Assembly: GCA_947451235.1 (NCBI GenBank)
Contig: CANFZA010000005.1
Location: forward strand, 1 to 55,213
Direction: 5' to 3'
Source: Methylophilaceae bacterium
Lineage (GTDB): Bacteria; Pseudomonadota; Gammaproteobacteria; Burkholderiales; Methylophilaceae
DNA: 55,213 nt
The translations under genes were made by a program, and so were the position numbers. Shown piece after piece: positions 1 through 10,050 of this stretch (its first letter is position 1; each line of letters opens with the position of its first letter). Below the pieces are notes generated by a model. It made no database searches, was not told the origin of the DNA, and saw only the letters and a program-made list of their open reading frames with translations.

Positions 1-6
1 AATAAC

Positions 7-35
7 TTGCAATATGTTTATAAAATAGCTATTAT
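7..35 (+). promoter_or_regulatory. sigma70-type promoter for rpsT
   Basis: TTGCAA is followed after exactly 17 bp by TATTAT, close to the sigma70 consensus, about 40 bp upstream of the rpsT start codon. Assigned by eye only. Confidence 0.55.
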
Positions 36-76
36 TATGGGCTTCGTATTTTGAATAGCTCTTAGGAAAATCACAG

Positions 77-340
77 ATGGCAAATACCGCACAAGCAAGA
101 AAACGTGCTCGTCAAGCAGTTAAGCAACGCGCACACAATGCAAGTTTGCGTTCTACTTTGCGTACAGCGATTAAAAAAATTATTAAAGCAGTAGAAGCTG
201 GCGATAAAGCAGCTGCTACAGTAGCTTACAGCGAAAACGTGAGTGTGATTGACCGTATTGCGGACAAACAAATCATTCATAAAAATAAAGCTTCACGTCA
301 TAAAAGCCGCTTAAATGCTGCAATTAAGGCTATGGCTTAA
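77..340 (+). CDS. rpsT: 30S ribosomal protein S20
   Basis: This 87-residue, very basic protein is ribosomal protein S20, a primary 16S rRNA-binding protein of the small subunit. The N-terminus [13 protein letters not shown] and the Lys/Ala-rich helical body, with the C-terminal [18 protein letters not shown] segment, are typical, and the length matches the family. The ATG lies behind an AGGAAAA ribosome binding site. It stands alone as a single-gene unit, with its own promoter upstream and a hairpin terminator downstream that it shares with the convergent purK. Ribosomal protein S20 is often autoregulated at translation, but no specific leader structure was identified here. Confidence 0.97.
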   Translation: MANTAQARKRARQAVKQRAHNASLRSTLRTAIKKIIKAVEAGDKAAATVAYSENVSVIDRIADKQIIHKNKASRHKSRLNAAIKAMA

Positions 341-370
341 CGCTAAGTTTTAATCGCAATACTTTAAATA

Positions 371-392
371 GAAGACTTAAACACAAGTCTTC
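371..392. other. small hairpin downstream of rpsT
   Basis: Perfect 8-bp inverted repeat GAAGACTT-N6-AAGTCTTC followed by TAAAAAAG. It sits between rpsT and the clearer terminator and may stabilise the rpsT mRNA 3' end. Confidence 0.45.
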
Positions 393-410
393 TAAAAAAG
401 TAGTTAATAA

Positions 411-436
411 AAAAGCCGAATTTATATTCGGCTTTT
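411..436. terminator. bidirectional rho-independent terminator between rpsT and purK
   Basis: AAAAGCCGAA-N6-TTCGGCTTTT is a perfect 10-bp stem flanked by A and T runs on both sides, so it can end transcription of rpsT on the plus strand and of purK on the minus strand. Confidence 0.85.
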
Positions 437-500
437 TTATTATTCAAATTTCACTTAAGTGCTAAGTTAACTTATCTATTTACTGGGTGGGTTACTGGGT

Positions 501-536
501 TATTTACCAGACTATTTACCAGACTATTTACCAAAC
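501..536. repeat. three 12-bp tandem repeats downstream of purK
   Basis: Three consecutive 12-bp units of the form TATTTACCAGAC, the last one with a single change (AAAC). They lie immediately 3' of the purK stop codon. One of several short tandem arrays at gene edges in this window. Confidence 0.85.
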
Positions 537-542
537 CAGCAA

Positions 543-1721
543 TCACTTGCCGATATTTAAATCTGCACGCACTTGCATCGCTTGCTTAAGCGCTTCGTCT
601 CGACTGGCGTTAATCACTGTAAAGTGACCCATCTTACGGCCTGTGCGCGCTTGCTGCTTGCCGTACAAATGCATTTTAAGTTGACCATTGCTAAATGCCT
701 GCTGCCAAGCTGGTTCAACTTGCGCTTGAGTTTCGGCATCTACTGGCCAAATATCACCGAGTATATTGACCATCACCGCAGGACTATGCTGACGGCTATT
801 ACCTAATGGCAGACCAGTCAAAACGCGCACTTGCTGTTCAAACTGGTTGGTAACGCAGGCATCAATCGTGTAATGACCAGAGTTATGCGGACGTGGCGCC
901 ATCTCATTGACTAATAACTCGCCATTACACACAAAAAACTCCACGCCCATCACACCGGTGTAATCCAGCTTTTCTGCGACCAGAATCGCTAACTTTTGCG
1001 CTTGATGATTAATGGCATCGCTACCACGAGCCGGCACAATAGAAACATCCAAGATGCCGTTCAGGTGACTATTTTCTGAGGTTGGAAAGGTAGCTACGTT
1101 CCCTTGAACATCTCTAGCCAATACAACTGACACCTCGTAATCTAGCTTAAGCATTTTCTCTAACACACATTCTTCACGCTCAAATTGCTGAAAGGCTACT
1201 TGCGCTTCATGTTGATTAACAACTCTAGCCTGACCTTTGCCATCGTAGCCAAAACGCGCTACTTTTAATATCGCTGGATAAATATCGCTATCATCGCTGG
1301 GTAAATCTTCAACCTGATTAATCACTTCATAAGGCGCAACCGGCAATCCTGCTTGCTTCAGAAAGTTTTTCTCACTCACTCTATGTTGCGCAATCGCAAC
1401 GCTATACGCACTTGGTCGAACCACGGTTGATTCAGCCAAAAATGACAAGGAATCAGCCGGTACATTTTCAAACTCAGTGGTAATTGCAGCACAGTTTTGG
1501 GCCAAATCAGCTAATGCGGCCTTATCATCAAAAGCAGCACATATATGTAAATCAGCAATTTTACCTGCAGGGCTATTCGCATCAGGGTCTAGCACCGTAA
1601 CTTGGTAACCCATTTCATGGGCTGCGATTACAAAAAATCGGCCAAGCTGACCACCACCCAGCATACCCAACATGGCTGGCGGCAAAATTACTGGATGATT
1701 TTCACTGAAACTATTATTCAT
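543..1721 (-). CDS. purK: 5-(carboxyamino)imidazole ribonucleotide synthase (PurK)
   Basis: PurK uses ATP and bicarbonate to convert AIR to N5-CAIR in cytoplasmic purine synthesis. The 392-residue product has the family N-terminus with the dinucleotide-like loop MLGMLGGGQLGR near residues 17-28, a central ATP-grasp domain (LKVARFGYDGKGQ, then FPTSENSHLNGILD) and the metal-binding VNEMAPRPHNSGHYT motif. It lies directly downstream of purE on the same strand, the usual purE-purK pair, and is the last gene before a terminator. About 12 residues precede the conserved start of the fold, so the true start could be a little further in. The upstream Shine-Dalgarno sequence is weak. Confidence 0.96.
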   Translation of the reverse strand: MNNSFSENHPVILPPAMLGMLGGGQLGRFFVIAAHEMGYQVTVLDPDANSPAGKIADLHICAAFDDKAALADLAQNCAAITTEFENVPADSLSFLAESTVVRPSAYSVAIAQHRVSEKNFLKQAGLPVAPYEVINQVEDLPSDDSDIYPAILKVARFGYDGKGQARVVNQHEAQVAFQQFEREECVLEKMLKLDYEVSVVLARDVQGNVATFPTSENSHLNGILDVSIVPARGSDAINHQAQKLAILVAEKLDYTGVMGVEFFVCNGELLVNEMAPRPHNSGHYTIDACVTNQFEQQVRVLTGLPLGNSRQHSPAVMVNILGDIWPVDAETQAQVEPAWQQAFSNGQLKMHLYGKQQARTGRKMGHFTVINASRDEALKQAMQVRADLNIGK

Positions 1722-1805
1722 ATCGTTTTAAAATTAACTTTAAAAATTTTGGATTGGCTGAAAAGTGCGATAACTGCTTGATAACTTGCTGATAAATATA
1801 GCCTA

Positions 1806-2303
1806 TTAAGGCTTATCAGCCAACACCATTAACTGCACCTTATCCGCTTGTTTAGCGCGAAACTCAGTGAGTTTTTGCGCTAATTCCGCATTATTCAACG
1901 CCAATATAGAAGCCGCAAACAAACCGGCGTTAGCCGCGCCTGCCTCACCAATAGCAAAAGTAGCCACAGGTATGCCTTTTGGCATTTGTACAATAGAAAG
2001 TAGAGAGTCTTGGCCTTGCAAATGCTTAGATGGCACGGGCACACCTAACACCGGCAAGATTGTTTTTGCCGCAACCATACCAGGTAAATGCGCAGCACCA
2101 CCGGCACCAGCAATAATCACTTGGTAACCTTTAGTTGCGGCAGTTTCTGCAAAGCTAAACATTAAATCTGGTGTACGGTGTGCTGAAACAACTTCTGCAC
2201 TATACGCAATACCAAAATCAGCAAGCATTTGCGCTGCTGCTTTCATAATTGGCCAATCGCTATCTGAGCCCATAATAATGGCGACTAATGGTTGTTTTTC
2301 CAT
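1806..2303 (-). CDS. purE: 5-(carboxyamino)imidazole ribonucleotide mutase (PurE)
   Basis: PurE, class I, rearranges N5-CAIR, the PurK product, to CAIR. The 165-residue sequence carries the hallmarks [10 protein letters not shown] near the N-terminus, SAHRTPD around residue 41 and the [10 protein letters not shown] substrate loop, and has the family length. An AGGGA ribosome binding site precedes the ATG. It lies between proB and purK, all leftward; the roughly 85-bp gap to purK could allow some separate expression. Confidence 0.97.
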   Translation of the reverse strand: MEKQPLVAIIMGSDSDWPIMKAAAQMLADFGIAYSAEVVSAHRTPDLMFSFAETAATKGYQVIIAGAGGAAHLPGMVAAKTILPVLGVPVPSKHLQGQDSLLSIVQMPKGIPVATFAIGEAGAANAGLFAASILALNNAELAQKLTEFRAKQADKVQLMVLADKP

Positions 2304-2337
2304 TTACATTCCCTGTAATTTTTTATCTGGCAAAACT

Positions 2338-3456
2338 TTACAATAAGACTAAATTGTCTCTATGGATGAGTTCAGACTCTTCTACATAGCCTAATATTTT
2401 TTCAATCTGAGCACTTGGTTTACGCATAATACGCTGCGCTTCGGCAGCTGAATAATTCACCAATCCACGAGCCAGCTCTACGCCATCAGCATCACAACAA
2501 GCCACTACTTCACCACGCTCAAAGTTACCTTCAACCGCGATGACGCCGATAGGCAACAAACTTTTGCCATCTTGTTTAATTACCTTAACCGCACCAGCAT
2601 CCAGCGTTAATTTTCCGCGAAGTTGCAGGTGATCAGCCAACCATTGCTTGCGTGCAGCGGTTTTCATTTCCGTGGTTTTTAGATGCGTACCAATAACCTC
2701 ACCAGCCGCTAAACGCACCAAAACATCATGCTCACGCCCTGAAGCAATAACAGTATTGGCGCCACTCCTTGCAGCACGCTTAGCCGCTAATATTTTAGTA
2801 AGCATGCCACCTGTACCAACATCGCTACCAGCGCCGCCCGCCATTTGCTCTAAGCTTGCATCGCCAGCAGTGGCATGTTGAATAAATTTGGCATCCTTAT
2901 CTTTACGCGGATCAGCTGAATATAAACCTTGCTGATCGGTCAAAATAACTAAGGTATCCGCTTCAATCAAATTAGCCACTAATGAACCCAAAGTATCATT
3001 ATCGCCAAAGCGAATTTCATCGGTCACAACCGTGTCATTCTCGTTAATGATGGGAATCACTTTTAAATCTAACAAAGTACGCAAGGTACTGCGGGCGTTC
3101 AAATAGCGTTTTCTATCAGCTAAATCATCATGCGTAAGTAGCACTTGTGCAGTGTGTAATTGATGTTGGCTGAAGCAACTTTCATACATTTGCACTAGGC
3201 CCATTTGACCGACTGCGGCTGCGGCTTGCAGTTCATTCACAGCCGTCGGACGTTTTTTCCAGCCTAATCGTTGCATGCCTTCAGCCACCGCACCGCTTGA
3301 AACTAACACAATCTGCTTACCCTGCTGCACTAATAGTGAAATTTGCGCAGCCCATTGAGCAATAGCGGCTTGATCTAAACCATTGCCGTTATTGGTCACA
3401 AGGCTTGAGCCTACTTTAACAACGATCACTTTCGCATCAAGAAGTAAAGATTTCAT
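2338..3456 (-). CDS. proB: glutamate 5-kinase (ProB) with PUA domain
   Basis: ProB phosphorylates glutamate, the first and feedback-regulated step of proline synthesis. The 372 residues comprise an amino-acid-kinase domain ([11 protein letters not shown] at the start, the [10 protein letters not shown] segment, [18 protein letters not shown] for the substrate, GTGGMLTKI) followed by a C-terminal PUA domain from about residue 280, as in most bacterial enzymes. The partner proA is not in the window. The gene follows obgE with a 54-bp gap that contains a short tandem repeat, an order (obgE-proB) common in betaproteobacteria. Confidence 0.97.
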   Translation of the reverse strand: MKSLLLDAKVIVVKVGSSLVTNNGNGLDQAAIAQWAAQISLLVQQGKQIVLVSSGAVAEGMQRLGWKKRPTAVNELQAAAAVGQMGLVQMYESCFSQHQLHTAQVLLTHDDLADRKRYLNARSTLRTLLDLKVIPIINENDTVVTDEIRFGDNDTLGSLVANLIEADTLVILTDQQGLYSADPRKDKDAKFIQHATAGDASLEQMAGGAGSDVGTGGMLTKILAAKRAARSGANTVIASGREHDVLVRLAAGEVIGTHLKTTEMKTAARKQWLADHLQLRGKLTLDAGAVKVIKQDGKSLLPIGVIAVEGNFERGEVVACCDADGVELARGLVNYSAAEAQRIMRKPSAQIEKILGYVEESELIHRDNLVLL

Positions 3457-3480
3457 GTTGGCGCTTAAATTAAACCAAGT

Positions 3481-3510
3481 TTAAGTTTCAGAAAGTTAAG
3501 TTTCAGAAGA
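3481..3510. repeat. 15-bp tandem duplication abutting the obgE stop codon
   Basis: TTAAGTTTCAGAAAG and TTAAGTTTCAGAAGA lie head to tail, and the next 15 bases, which are the obgE 3' end, match the unit at 11 of 15 positions. The array looks copied from the end of obgE into the obgE-proB gap. Confidence 0.75.
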
Positions 3511-4683
<1,173 letters not shown>

Positions 4684-4692
4684 TTACCAAAT

Positions 4693-4722
4693 AAAAAAGC
4701 CCCATCAAAACGATGAGGCTTT
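4693..4722 (-). terminator. terminator after rplU-rpmA
   Basis: Read on the minus strand, AAAGCCTCATC and GATGGGGCTTT pair (with one G-T wobble) around a short T-rich loop, followed by a T run. It ends just before obgE, so most rplU-rpmA transcripts should stop here while some may read into obgE. Confidence 0.8.
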
Positions 4723-4739
4723 AATAAAGTCAAATTAAC

Positions 4740-5000
4740 TTAAGCTGTAACAATAATGCTTACAGTATGGCGTCTTAACGCACCTTTAATTGCAAAAGAC
4801 ACTTTACCGTGTGCTTTAGCATATAAAGTGTGGTCTTTACCCATACCAACATTTTCACCAGCGTGCATTTTTGTACCGCGCTGACGCACGATAATGCTAC
4901 CAGCGTTTACAACTGTTTCACCAAATGCTTTAACACCTAGTCGTTGTGCGTGTGAATCGCGGCCGTTACGTGAACTACCGCCTGCTTTTTTGTGTGCCAT
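4740..5000 (-). CDS. rpmA: 50S ribosomal protein L27
   Basis: L27 lies near the peptidyl-transferase centre of the large subunit. The 86-residue product begins [24 protein letters not shown], the conserved L27 start, and has the [15 protein letters not shown] core. The N-terminus begins directly with the mature AHKKA form, with no Firmicutes-type cleavable extension. It follows rplU by 48 bp and is translationally strong in appearance. Confidence 0.98.
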   Translation of the reverse strand: MAHKKAGGSSRNGRDSHAQRLGVKAFGETVVNAGSIIVRQRGTKMHAGENVGMGKDHTLYAKAHGKVSFAIKGALRRHTVSIIVTA

Positions 5001-5048
5001 TTTTCTCTAATCCTTAAACTTGAGTAACTGTTAATTAGCGCTAGCTAA

Positions 5049-5360
5049 TTAAGCAGCGATTGTTTCAATTTTAATTTCAGTAAAACTTTGGCGATGGCCT
5101 TGTGTTTTACGGTAATGTTTACGACGACGGAATTTGAAAATCATTACTTTATCGCCACGACCATGTGAAAGCACAGTAGCTTTAACAATTGCGCCTTTAA
5201 TGATTGGTGAGCCGATTGTTGTTTTTTCACCGTCAGAAACCATTAGAATTTGATCTAGCGTAACAGTACCGCCAACTTCAACTTCAAGTTTCTCAACTTT
5301 TAATCTTTCGCCTGCAATGACGCGATATTGCTTACCACCAGTTTTGATTACTGCATACAT
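5049..5360 (-). CDS. rplU: 50S ribosomal protein L21
   Basis: L21 is a 23S rRNA-binding protein of the large subunit. The 103 residues start [14 protein letters not shown], and the C-terminal [16 protein letters not shown] basic segment is diagnostic. It is the first gene of the leftward rplU-rpmA-(obgE) unit and is preceded by a good promoter. It is divergent from ispB, the usual arrangement in many proteobacteria. Confidence 0.98.
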   Translation of the reverse strand: MYAVIKTGGKQYRVIAGERLKVEKLEVEVGGTVTLDQILMVSDGEKTTIGSPIIKGAIVKATVLSHGRGDKVMIFKFRRRKHYRKTQGHRQSFTEIKIETIAA

Positions 5361-5397
5361 GATTGAGCCTTAAATTACGCTTTCTAAAGAACTCGGC

Positions 5398-5425
5398 ATT
5401 ATACGCACTTAATCTCGCAAAGCAA
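5398..5425 (-). promoter_or_regulatory. sigma70-type promoter for rplU-rpmA
   Basis: On the minus strand TTGCTT is followed after 16 bp by a perfect TATAAT, 38 bp upstream of the rplU start codon. Confidence 0.65.
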
Positions 5426-5502
5426 ACCATAATTGCAAGCTGATTAAAATAAGCTTGCGGCCACGGCTAATAAAGTGATTATCTCACTAAATATAATACT
5501 TA

Positions 5503-5528
5503 AATATAGCACTCGAATATAGCGCTCA
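5503..5528. repeat. 13-bp tandem duplication upstream of ispB
   Basis: AATATAGCACTCG is followed directly by AATATAGCGCTCA (11 of 13 identical), within the rplU/ispB divergent region. Confidence 0.65.
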
Positions 5529-5597
5529 AACTAATGAGATTGAATGCGCTAAATTAGGCTGTGTTAAAATAATCGCTACTCTTAAAGGTTTAATCAC

Positions 5598-6596
5598 GTG
5601 ACGGCCAGCAACATGCAATCTAGCACATCCCAAATCGAGGCAATTCAAGCATGCATTGCCAACGATATTGAAGCTGTAAATACAGTTATCCTGCACTCCT
5701 TGCACTCAGAAGTGACCTTAGTAAACCAAGTCGCGCATTACATCATTAATAGCGGCGGCAAGCGTTTACGGCCTATATTAGTGCTACTTTCTGCAGGCTT
5801 ATTTGGTGCAATAAAAGCTGAGCATCACCAATTAGCTGCTGTAGTTGAATTTATTCACACAGCGACTTTATTACATGACGACGTGGTGGATGAATCATCA
5901 AAACGCCGCGGAAAAAGTACCGCCAACGCCCTGTTTGGCAATGCTGCGAGCGTGCTTGTGGGTGATTTTGTTTATTCGCGCGCTTTTCAAATGATGGTGG
6001 CTGTACAAAACATGCGCGTGATGGAAGTGTTAAGCAATGCAACCAATGTCATTGCAGAAGGTGAAGTATTGCAATTATTGAACGTACATAACGCTGAGAT
6101 TACTGATGAAGCTTATTTACAAGTTATTCATTATAAAACGGCTAAGCTTTTTGAAGCGGCAACGCGCCTAGGGGCAATTATCAGCCAAGCTAATCCAGAA
6201 GATGAGCAGGCTCTAAGCCAATACGGCATGCATATCGGCACCGCTTTTCAGCTGATTGATGATGTATTGGATTTAAGCGGTAACGCCGCTGAAATTGGTA
6301 AAAACTTAGGGGATGATTTAGCCGAAGGTAAACCTACATTACCTTTGCTTTACGCAATGCGTAACGGCAACACAGAAGAAGAAGCAGCCATAAGACACGC
6401 CATTGAGCACGGCGGGCTAGATGACTTACCTGCCGTTCTTAGCGCTGTAGAGCGAACCGGAGCGCTGCAGCACGTGCGCAAAATAGCTGAAAAAGAATGT
6501 GAGGCTGCTAGCAGAGCAATCGCGCATTTTGCAGACTCGCCTTACAAGCAAGCAATGCTTACTTTGGCGCAATTTTCAGTAACTAGAAGCTTCTAA
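5598..6596 (+). CDS. ispB: octaprenyl/polyprenyl diphosphate synthase (IspB type)
   Basis: This trans-prenyltransferase makes the long isoprenoid side chain of ubiquinone by adding IPP to an allylic primer. The 332-residue sequence has the family marks: GGKRLRP for the diphosphate, the first aspartate-rich motif in LLHDDVVDESSKRRG and the second in QLIDDVLDLSG, followed by GKNLGDDLAEGKPTLPLLYA. The start is GTG behind AAAGG; an ATG six codons in is the alternative. It is divergent from rplU, the usual ispB position. Product chain length cannot be read with confidence from sequence alone. Confidence 0.93.
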   Translation: MTASNMQSSTSQIEAIQACIANDIEAVNTVILHSLHSEVTLVNQVAHYIINSGGKRLRPILVLLSAGLFGAIKAEHHQLAAVVEFIHTATLLHDDVVDESSKRRGKSTANALFGNAASVLVGDFVYSRAFQMMVAVQNMRVMEVLSNATNVIAEGEVLQLLNVHNAEITDEAYLQVIHYKTAKLFEAATRLGAIISQANPEDEQALSQYGMHIGTAFQLIDDVLDLSGNAAEIGKNLGDDLAEGKPTLPLLYAMRNGNTEEEAAIRHAIEHGGLDDLPAVLSAVERTGALQHVRKIAEKECEAASRAIAHFADSPYKQAMLTLAQFSVTRSF

Positions 6597-6647
6597 AAAA
6601 GCATAGAAATATAATTAGGTTAATTTATAGCATTAAGACTTAAAGAC

Positions 6648-7019
6648 TTAGTTAAGCACTATCTTCTCACCGCTATCTGCGTGGTAATAGGTCAAATGTG
6701 CGCAATCACTAGTACCTGCAGTTAGCGAGCCATCAAAAAGAGACTTGCCTTCAACATCTACAAGTGCGTAGCCATTGTGATACAAAGTTACCTCGGCAAG
6801 TTTTGAATCCAGTTTAGAGCCTTGGCGCATGGCGAAGCTGATGCAGCTTTCTTCTTCAGCTTCAGAATAAACTTCCCAATCTCGACCGCCAGCCAGTTGC
6901 GTCAGCCATGCAGGAAGATCAACCTCAACACGGCAAATGATAGGCTCATCCCACTCAGGATGATTAAGCTCAGTGCGACTTAGCTCAAATGTGTTTTGCT
7001 GGTTAATGGTGATTGTCAT
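6648..7019 (-). CDS. hypothetical protein, 123 residues
   Basis: I do not recognise this family. The ORF is well formed, with an AAGGA ribosome binding site seven bases before the ATG. The product is acidic and soluble, with no signal peptide or membrane segment. Scattered tryptophans, aspartates and two cysteines (CRVEVDLPAWL and ESCISFAMRQ) suggest a small beta-rich domain. It is convergent with ispB and separated from pilD by about 250 bp in which no gene is apparent. It could be a lineage-restricted gene. Confidence 0.7.
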   Translation of the reverse strand: MTITINQQNTFELSRTELNHPEWDEPIICRVEVDLPAWLTQLAGGRDWEVYSEAEEESCISFAMRQGSKLDSKLAEVTLYHNGYALVDVEGKSLFDGSLTAGTSDCAHLTYYHADSGEKIVLN

Positions 7020-7265
7020 GTGTTTTCCTTCTTGCGATGTGTTGTTATTATAATGTTGATTACAATATTTCCTTTAATGTTTGTGGCGGCATATCTACAT
7101 TTCAAGTGATTGAATTTAAGTTTTCAGAAAACCGGCTTAATTTGAGTGTATTAACCCCACAAAGATTCCATCGGTTGCTACAAGTTATTAACGGTGCGAT
7201 GATGCATAAAGTTTACAAAAAACAGACTAACGAGCACAAAATAAGTTAAATTTTAAGGACCAAGC

Positions 7266-8156
7266 ATGCTTAGTGGATTTACTGATATTTCAAATATCTT
7301 GCAGCAAAATGGCGCTACTTTCATTACATTTTCAGTTATTCTAGGCTTAATGGTTGGTAGCTTTTTGAATGTAGTCATTCATCGCCTGCCTAAAATGATG
7401 GAGCTGGAATGGCAGAACAACTGCCATGAGTTGCAGGGAAAAGAATCTCCAGAAACCACTAAATACACATTAGCAAGCCCGCGCTCAGCCTGCCCAAACT
7501 GCGGCCATAAAATTAGCGCGCAAGAAAATATTCCTATCGTTAGTTACCTTGCATTGAGAGGCAAATGCAGCGGCTGTAAAGCCCCTATTAGCATGCGCTA
7601 CCCTATGATAGAAGCACTGACTGGCCTTGCGATTGGCTTGGTTAGCTGGAAATTTGGTTATACCAGCACCACTTTTTTCGCTTGGATCTTTGTTTTCGCG
7701 CTTATCGCATTGACCTTTATTGATTTCGACACACAACTATTGCCTGATGATATTACCTTGCCGCTGCTATGGCTGGGGCTCATATTTAACTTAAATACCG
7801 GCTTTACCGATATTAAATCAGCCGTTATTGGCGCCATCGCTGGCTACCTTGTTTTATGGTCTATCTACTGGCTATTTAAGCTAATCACCGGCAAAGAGGG
7901 CATGGGCTATGGTGATTTCAAATTACTAGCTGCAATCGGCGCATGGTTCGGCTGGCAAATGCTACCTACTGTCATTCTGTTATCGTCAATATTGGGGACG
8001 ATCATTGGCACAAGTTTAATCTTATTGGCAAATCGTGGCCGTGAAGAACCAATGCCGTTCGGACCATTTTTAGCAATTGCAGGCATTGCAGCATTATTTT
8101 CTGGACCGCAAGTCGCCAACACTATTGGTGACTTGATTTTCAAGCTATTTATTTAA
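7266..8156 (+). CDS. pilD: type IV prepilin peptidase / N-methyltransferase (PilD)
   Basis: PilD cleaves the leader of type IV prepilins and type II pseudopilins at the cytoplasmic face of the inner membrane and methylates the new N-terminus. Residues 1-30 hold the first membrane segment and GSFLNVVIHRLP. A cytoplasmic zinc domain with two CxxC pairs (CPNCGHK and CSGCKA) follows, then a polytopic region with the two catalytic aspartates in DFDTQLLPDD and in GYGDFKLLAA (the GxGD motif). It heads a pilD-coaE-zapD-yacG block. The pilB and pilC genes that often precede pilD are absent here. Confidence 0.95.
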   Translation: MLSGFTDISNILQQNGATFITFSVILGLMVGSFLNVVIHRLPKMMELEWQNNCHELQGKESPETTKYTLASPRSACPNCGHKISAQENIPIVSYLALRGKCSGCKAPISMRYPMIEALTGLAIGLVSWKFGYTSTTFFAWIFVFALIALTFIDFDTQLLPDDITLPLLWLGLIFNLNTGFTDIKSAVIGAIAGYLVLWSIYWLFKLITGKEGMGYGDFKLLAAIGAWFGWQMLPTVILLSSILGTIIGTSLILLANRGREEPMPFGPFLAIAGIAALFSGPQVANTIGDLIFKLFI

Positions 8157-8177
8157 CTTATCTTTCAAACATTCAGA

Positions 8178-8795
8178 ATGCTAATTATTGGATTAACAGG
8201 TGGCATAGGTTCAGGCAAAAGTGAAGCTGCTAAACAGTTTGCATTGCTAGGCGTTCCTATCGTAGATGCCGATGTGATTTCACATGAACTAACCGCCAGC
8301 GGCCAACCTATATTGGCTGAGATCCGTCGCATTTTTGGTAAAGATTTTATTACCGCTGACGGCACGCTCAATCGCCCTAAGCTTCGCGCGCATGTATTTG
8401 AAAACACCAATGAAAGACTCAAGCTAGAGGCTCTACTACACCCGGCGATACACGACCTAGCGTTGCAGCGTCTTTCTGAAAATGAAGCTAAATTACATCC
8501 CGCCTACCAGCTACTAGTGATGCCGTTATTGTTTGAAAACAATCGCTACGACGGTGTTACGCATAAAACATTAGTGATTGATTGTGATGAAGATATACAA
8601 ATCAAACGCGCGATGGCTCGCAGCAATATGACTGAAGAAGAAGTAAAAGCGATGATGGCGGCACAGGTTTCAAGAGCAACACGTCTTAAACGCGCTGATG
8701 AAGTGATTGAAAACAACGGTACGCTCACTGATTTAACTGAAAAAATTGCGGAGATTCATAAAAAGTTCATTAAAACTTGCATAGTTAGTCAATAA
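8178..8795 (+). CDS. coaE: dephospho-CoA kinase
   Basis: CoaE phosphorylates dephospho-CoA, the last step of coenzyme A synthesis. The 205-residue protein opens with the P-loop GLTGGIGSGKS, followed by the VDADVISHEL substrate segment and the LLHPAIHD and VMPLLFENNRYD motifs, ending in a helical tail. It lies 21 bp after pilD and before zapD, matching the conserved proteobacterial pilD-coaE-zapD-yacG order. Confidence 0.96.
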   Translation: MLIIGLTGGIGSGKSEAAKQFALLGVPIVDADVISHELTASGQPILAEIRRIFGKDFITADGTLNRPKLRAHVFENTNERLKLEALLHPAIHDLALQRLSENEAKLHPAYQLLVMPLLFENNRYDGVTHKTLVIDCDEDIQIKRAMARSNMTEEEVKAMMAAQVSRATRLKRADEVIENNGTLTDLTEKIAEIHKKFIKTCIVSQ

Positions 8796-8872
8796 CTTTG
8801 ATAATTCACCTCAACTTTAATTCGCACTCTAACAAATGATAAATACCGTGCTTTTAGGCTAACAATCAAATC

Positions 8873-9631
8873 ATGCCTAGCTACGACTATCCATTAAACG
8901 AACGCATACGCACATTATTGCGCGTTGAGGATTTGTTTGCCAAAGTTTTGTATCACGTAGAAGCTGGCCACGAATACAGTCACCACAGTGCGCTACTCAC
9001 ATTGCTGCAAATTTTAGATGTTGTTGACCGCGCAGAATTAAAATTAGACTTGTTGCAAGAATTAGATCGTCAAAGATCGGTAATGATCATGCTAAGAGGC
9101 AATCCTGGCATCGCAGAAATCACGCTAGAAACTATTATCAATGAAATTGATGTCACCTCTGATGCATTACGTGCCGAAACCAATAAATTTGGCCAAACAT
9201 TACGTGCAAATGAATGGCTGATGAGCATTAGACAACGTGCAGGCATTCCGGGAGGCGTATGTGAATTTGATGTGCCGTCATATCATTATTGGCTTGGACT
9301 TAGCGAAGTGAGACGTAGGCAAGATTTTGCTACGTGGCTAAAACCTCTACTGCCCATGCAACATGCGGTTGTGATTATTTTACGCATTTTACGTGGCAGC
9401 GGTGCTACCACTAAGTTACTTGCTATTAACGGTGATTTTCAACAGATGCTTGGTGGTGCAAAGCCTGCTCAAATGTTGAGAATCGAAGTCGCCGAGGATG
9501 TGGTCTGCTTTCCTGAAGTAAGCGCGAATAAATATGCAATTAACATCCGCTTCAACGTACTTGAATCCGCACAAAAACCACAAAAATATGAAGACAACGT
9601 CAACTTCACACTAACACTCTGCAACTTGTAA
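8873..9631 (+). CDS. zapD: cell division protein ZapD
   Basis: ZapD binds the C-terminal tail of FtsZ and bundles protofilaments at the division ring. The 252 residues match the YacF/ZapD family: YDYPLNERIRTLLRVEDLF at the start, a helical N-terminal domain, and a beta-rich C-terminal domain containing the GVCEFDVPSYHYWL segment and the RILRGSGATTK region. Its place between coaE and yacG is the standard one and supports the call. Confidence 0.94.
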   Translation: MPSYDYPLNERIRTLLRVEDLFAKVLYHVEAGHEYSHHSALLTLLQILDVVDRAELKLDLLQELDRQRSVMIMLRGNPGIAEITLETIINEIDVTSDALRAETNKFGQTLRANEWLMSIRQRAGIPGGVCEFDVPSYHYWLGLSEVRRRQDFATWLKPLLPMQHAVVIILRILRGSGATTKLLAINGDFQQMLGGAKPAQMLRIEVAEDVVCFPEVSANKYAINIRFNVLESAQKPQKYEDNVNFTLTLCNL

Positions 9632-9726
9632 TCATTTACACACTCAAAAAATTTAAATTACGTGTCTGGGCTGCATCAGCCTATATTACTTCAACAATCA
9701 TTTAACATTAGCTTCAATATACAACT

Positions 9727-9933
9727 ATGGTTACCACTAAAAAACGTTTAGTTCCTTGCCCTAACTGCAATAAACTATCTGAGTTTGCACCTAGCAATGC
9801 TTTTAGACCTTTTTGTAGCGAACGTTGCAAACTTATAGACTTAGGCTTGTGGGCAAGTGAGCAATACGCCATTCCAGAAACGGCTAAACCAGATGAATTT
9901 TCTGATCCATTTCCAGACCAATTGCATAATTAA
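9727..9933 (+). CDS. yacG: DNA gyrase inhibitor / zinc-binding protein YacG
   Basis: YacG is a small zinc protein that binds GyrB in E. coli. The 68-residue product has four zinc cysteines in CPNCNK and FCSERCK, followed by the [15 protein letters not shown] segment typical of the family. It is the last gene of the pilD-coaE-zapD-yacG block; the following gap holds a tandem repeat. Confidence 0.95.
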   Translation: MVTTKKRLVPCPNCNKLSEFAPSNAFRPFCSERCKLIDLGLWASEQYAIPETAKPDEFSDPFPDQLHN

Positions 9934-9979
9934 TAGTGCGCCTAACGTAATAAGCAGAACGCATTAAAAGTGATTAAAA

Positions 9980-10039
9980 TAACCTGAATTAACGTAACCT
10001 GAATTAACGTAACATTGATTAACGTAACTTGGATTAACA
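9980..10039. repeat. four 15-bp tandem repeats before the PCu(A)C gene
   Basis: Four head-to-tail units: two identical TAACCTGAATTAACG, then TAACATTGATTAACG and TAACTTGGATTAACA. The period is exactly 15 bp. The array overlaps the ORF-track N-terminal extension of the next gene, which is why a start inside the repeat was rejected. Confidence 0.9.
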
Positions 10040-10050
10040 TTAAAAAAATC

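Noticed and set aside
7013-7249. 78-residue plus-strand ORF before pilD
   Set aside because: No ribosome binding site, unusual composition with clustered cysteines and phenylalanines, and overlap with the start region of the divergent gene. Treated as noncoding.
10015-10050. TTG start of the PCu(A)C gene in the ORF track
   Set aside because: The 12 extra residues come from the 15-bp tandem repeats; the ATG at 10051 gives a standard signal peptide.
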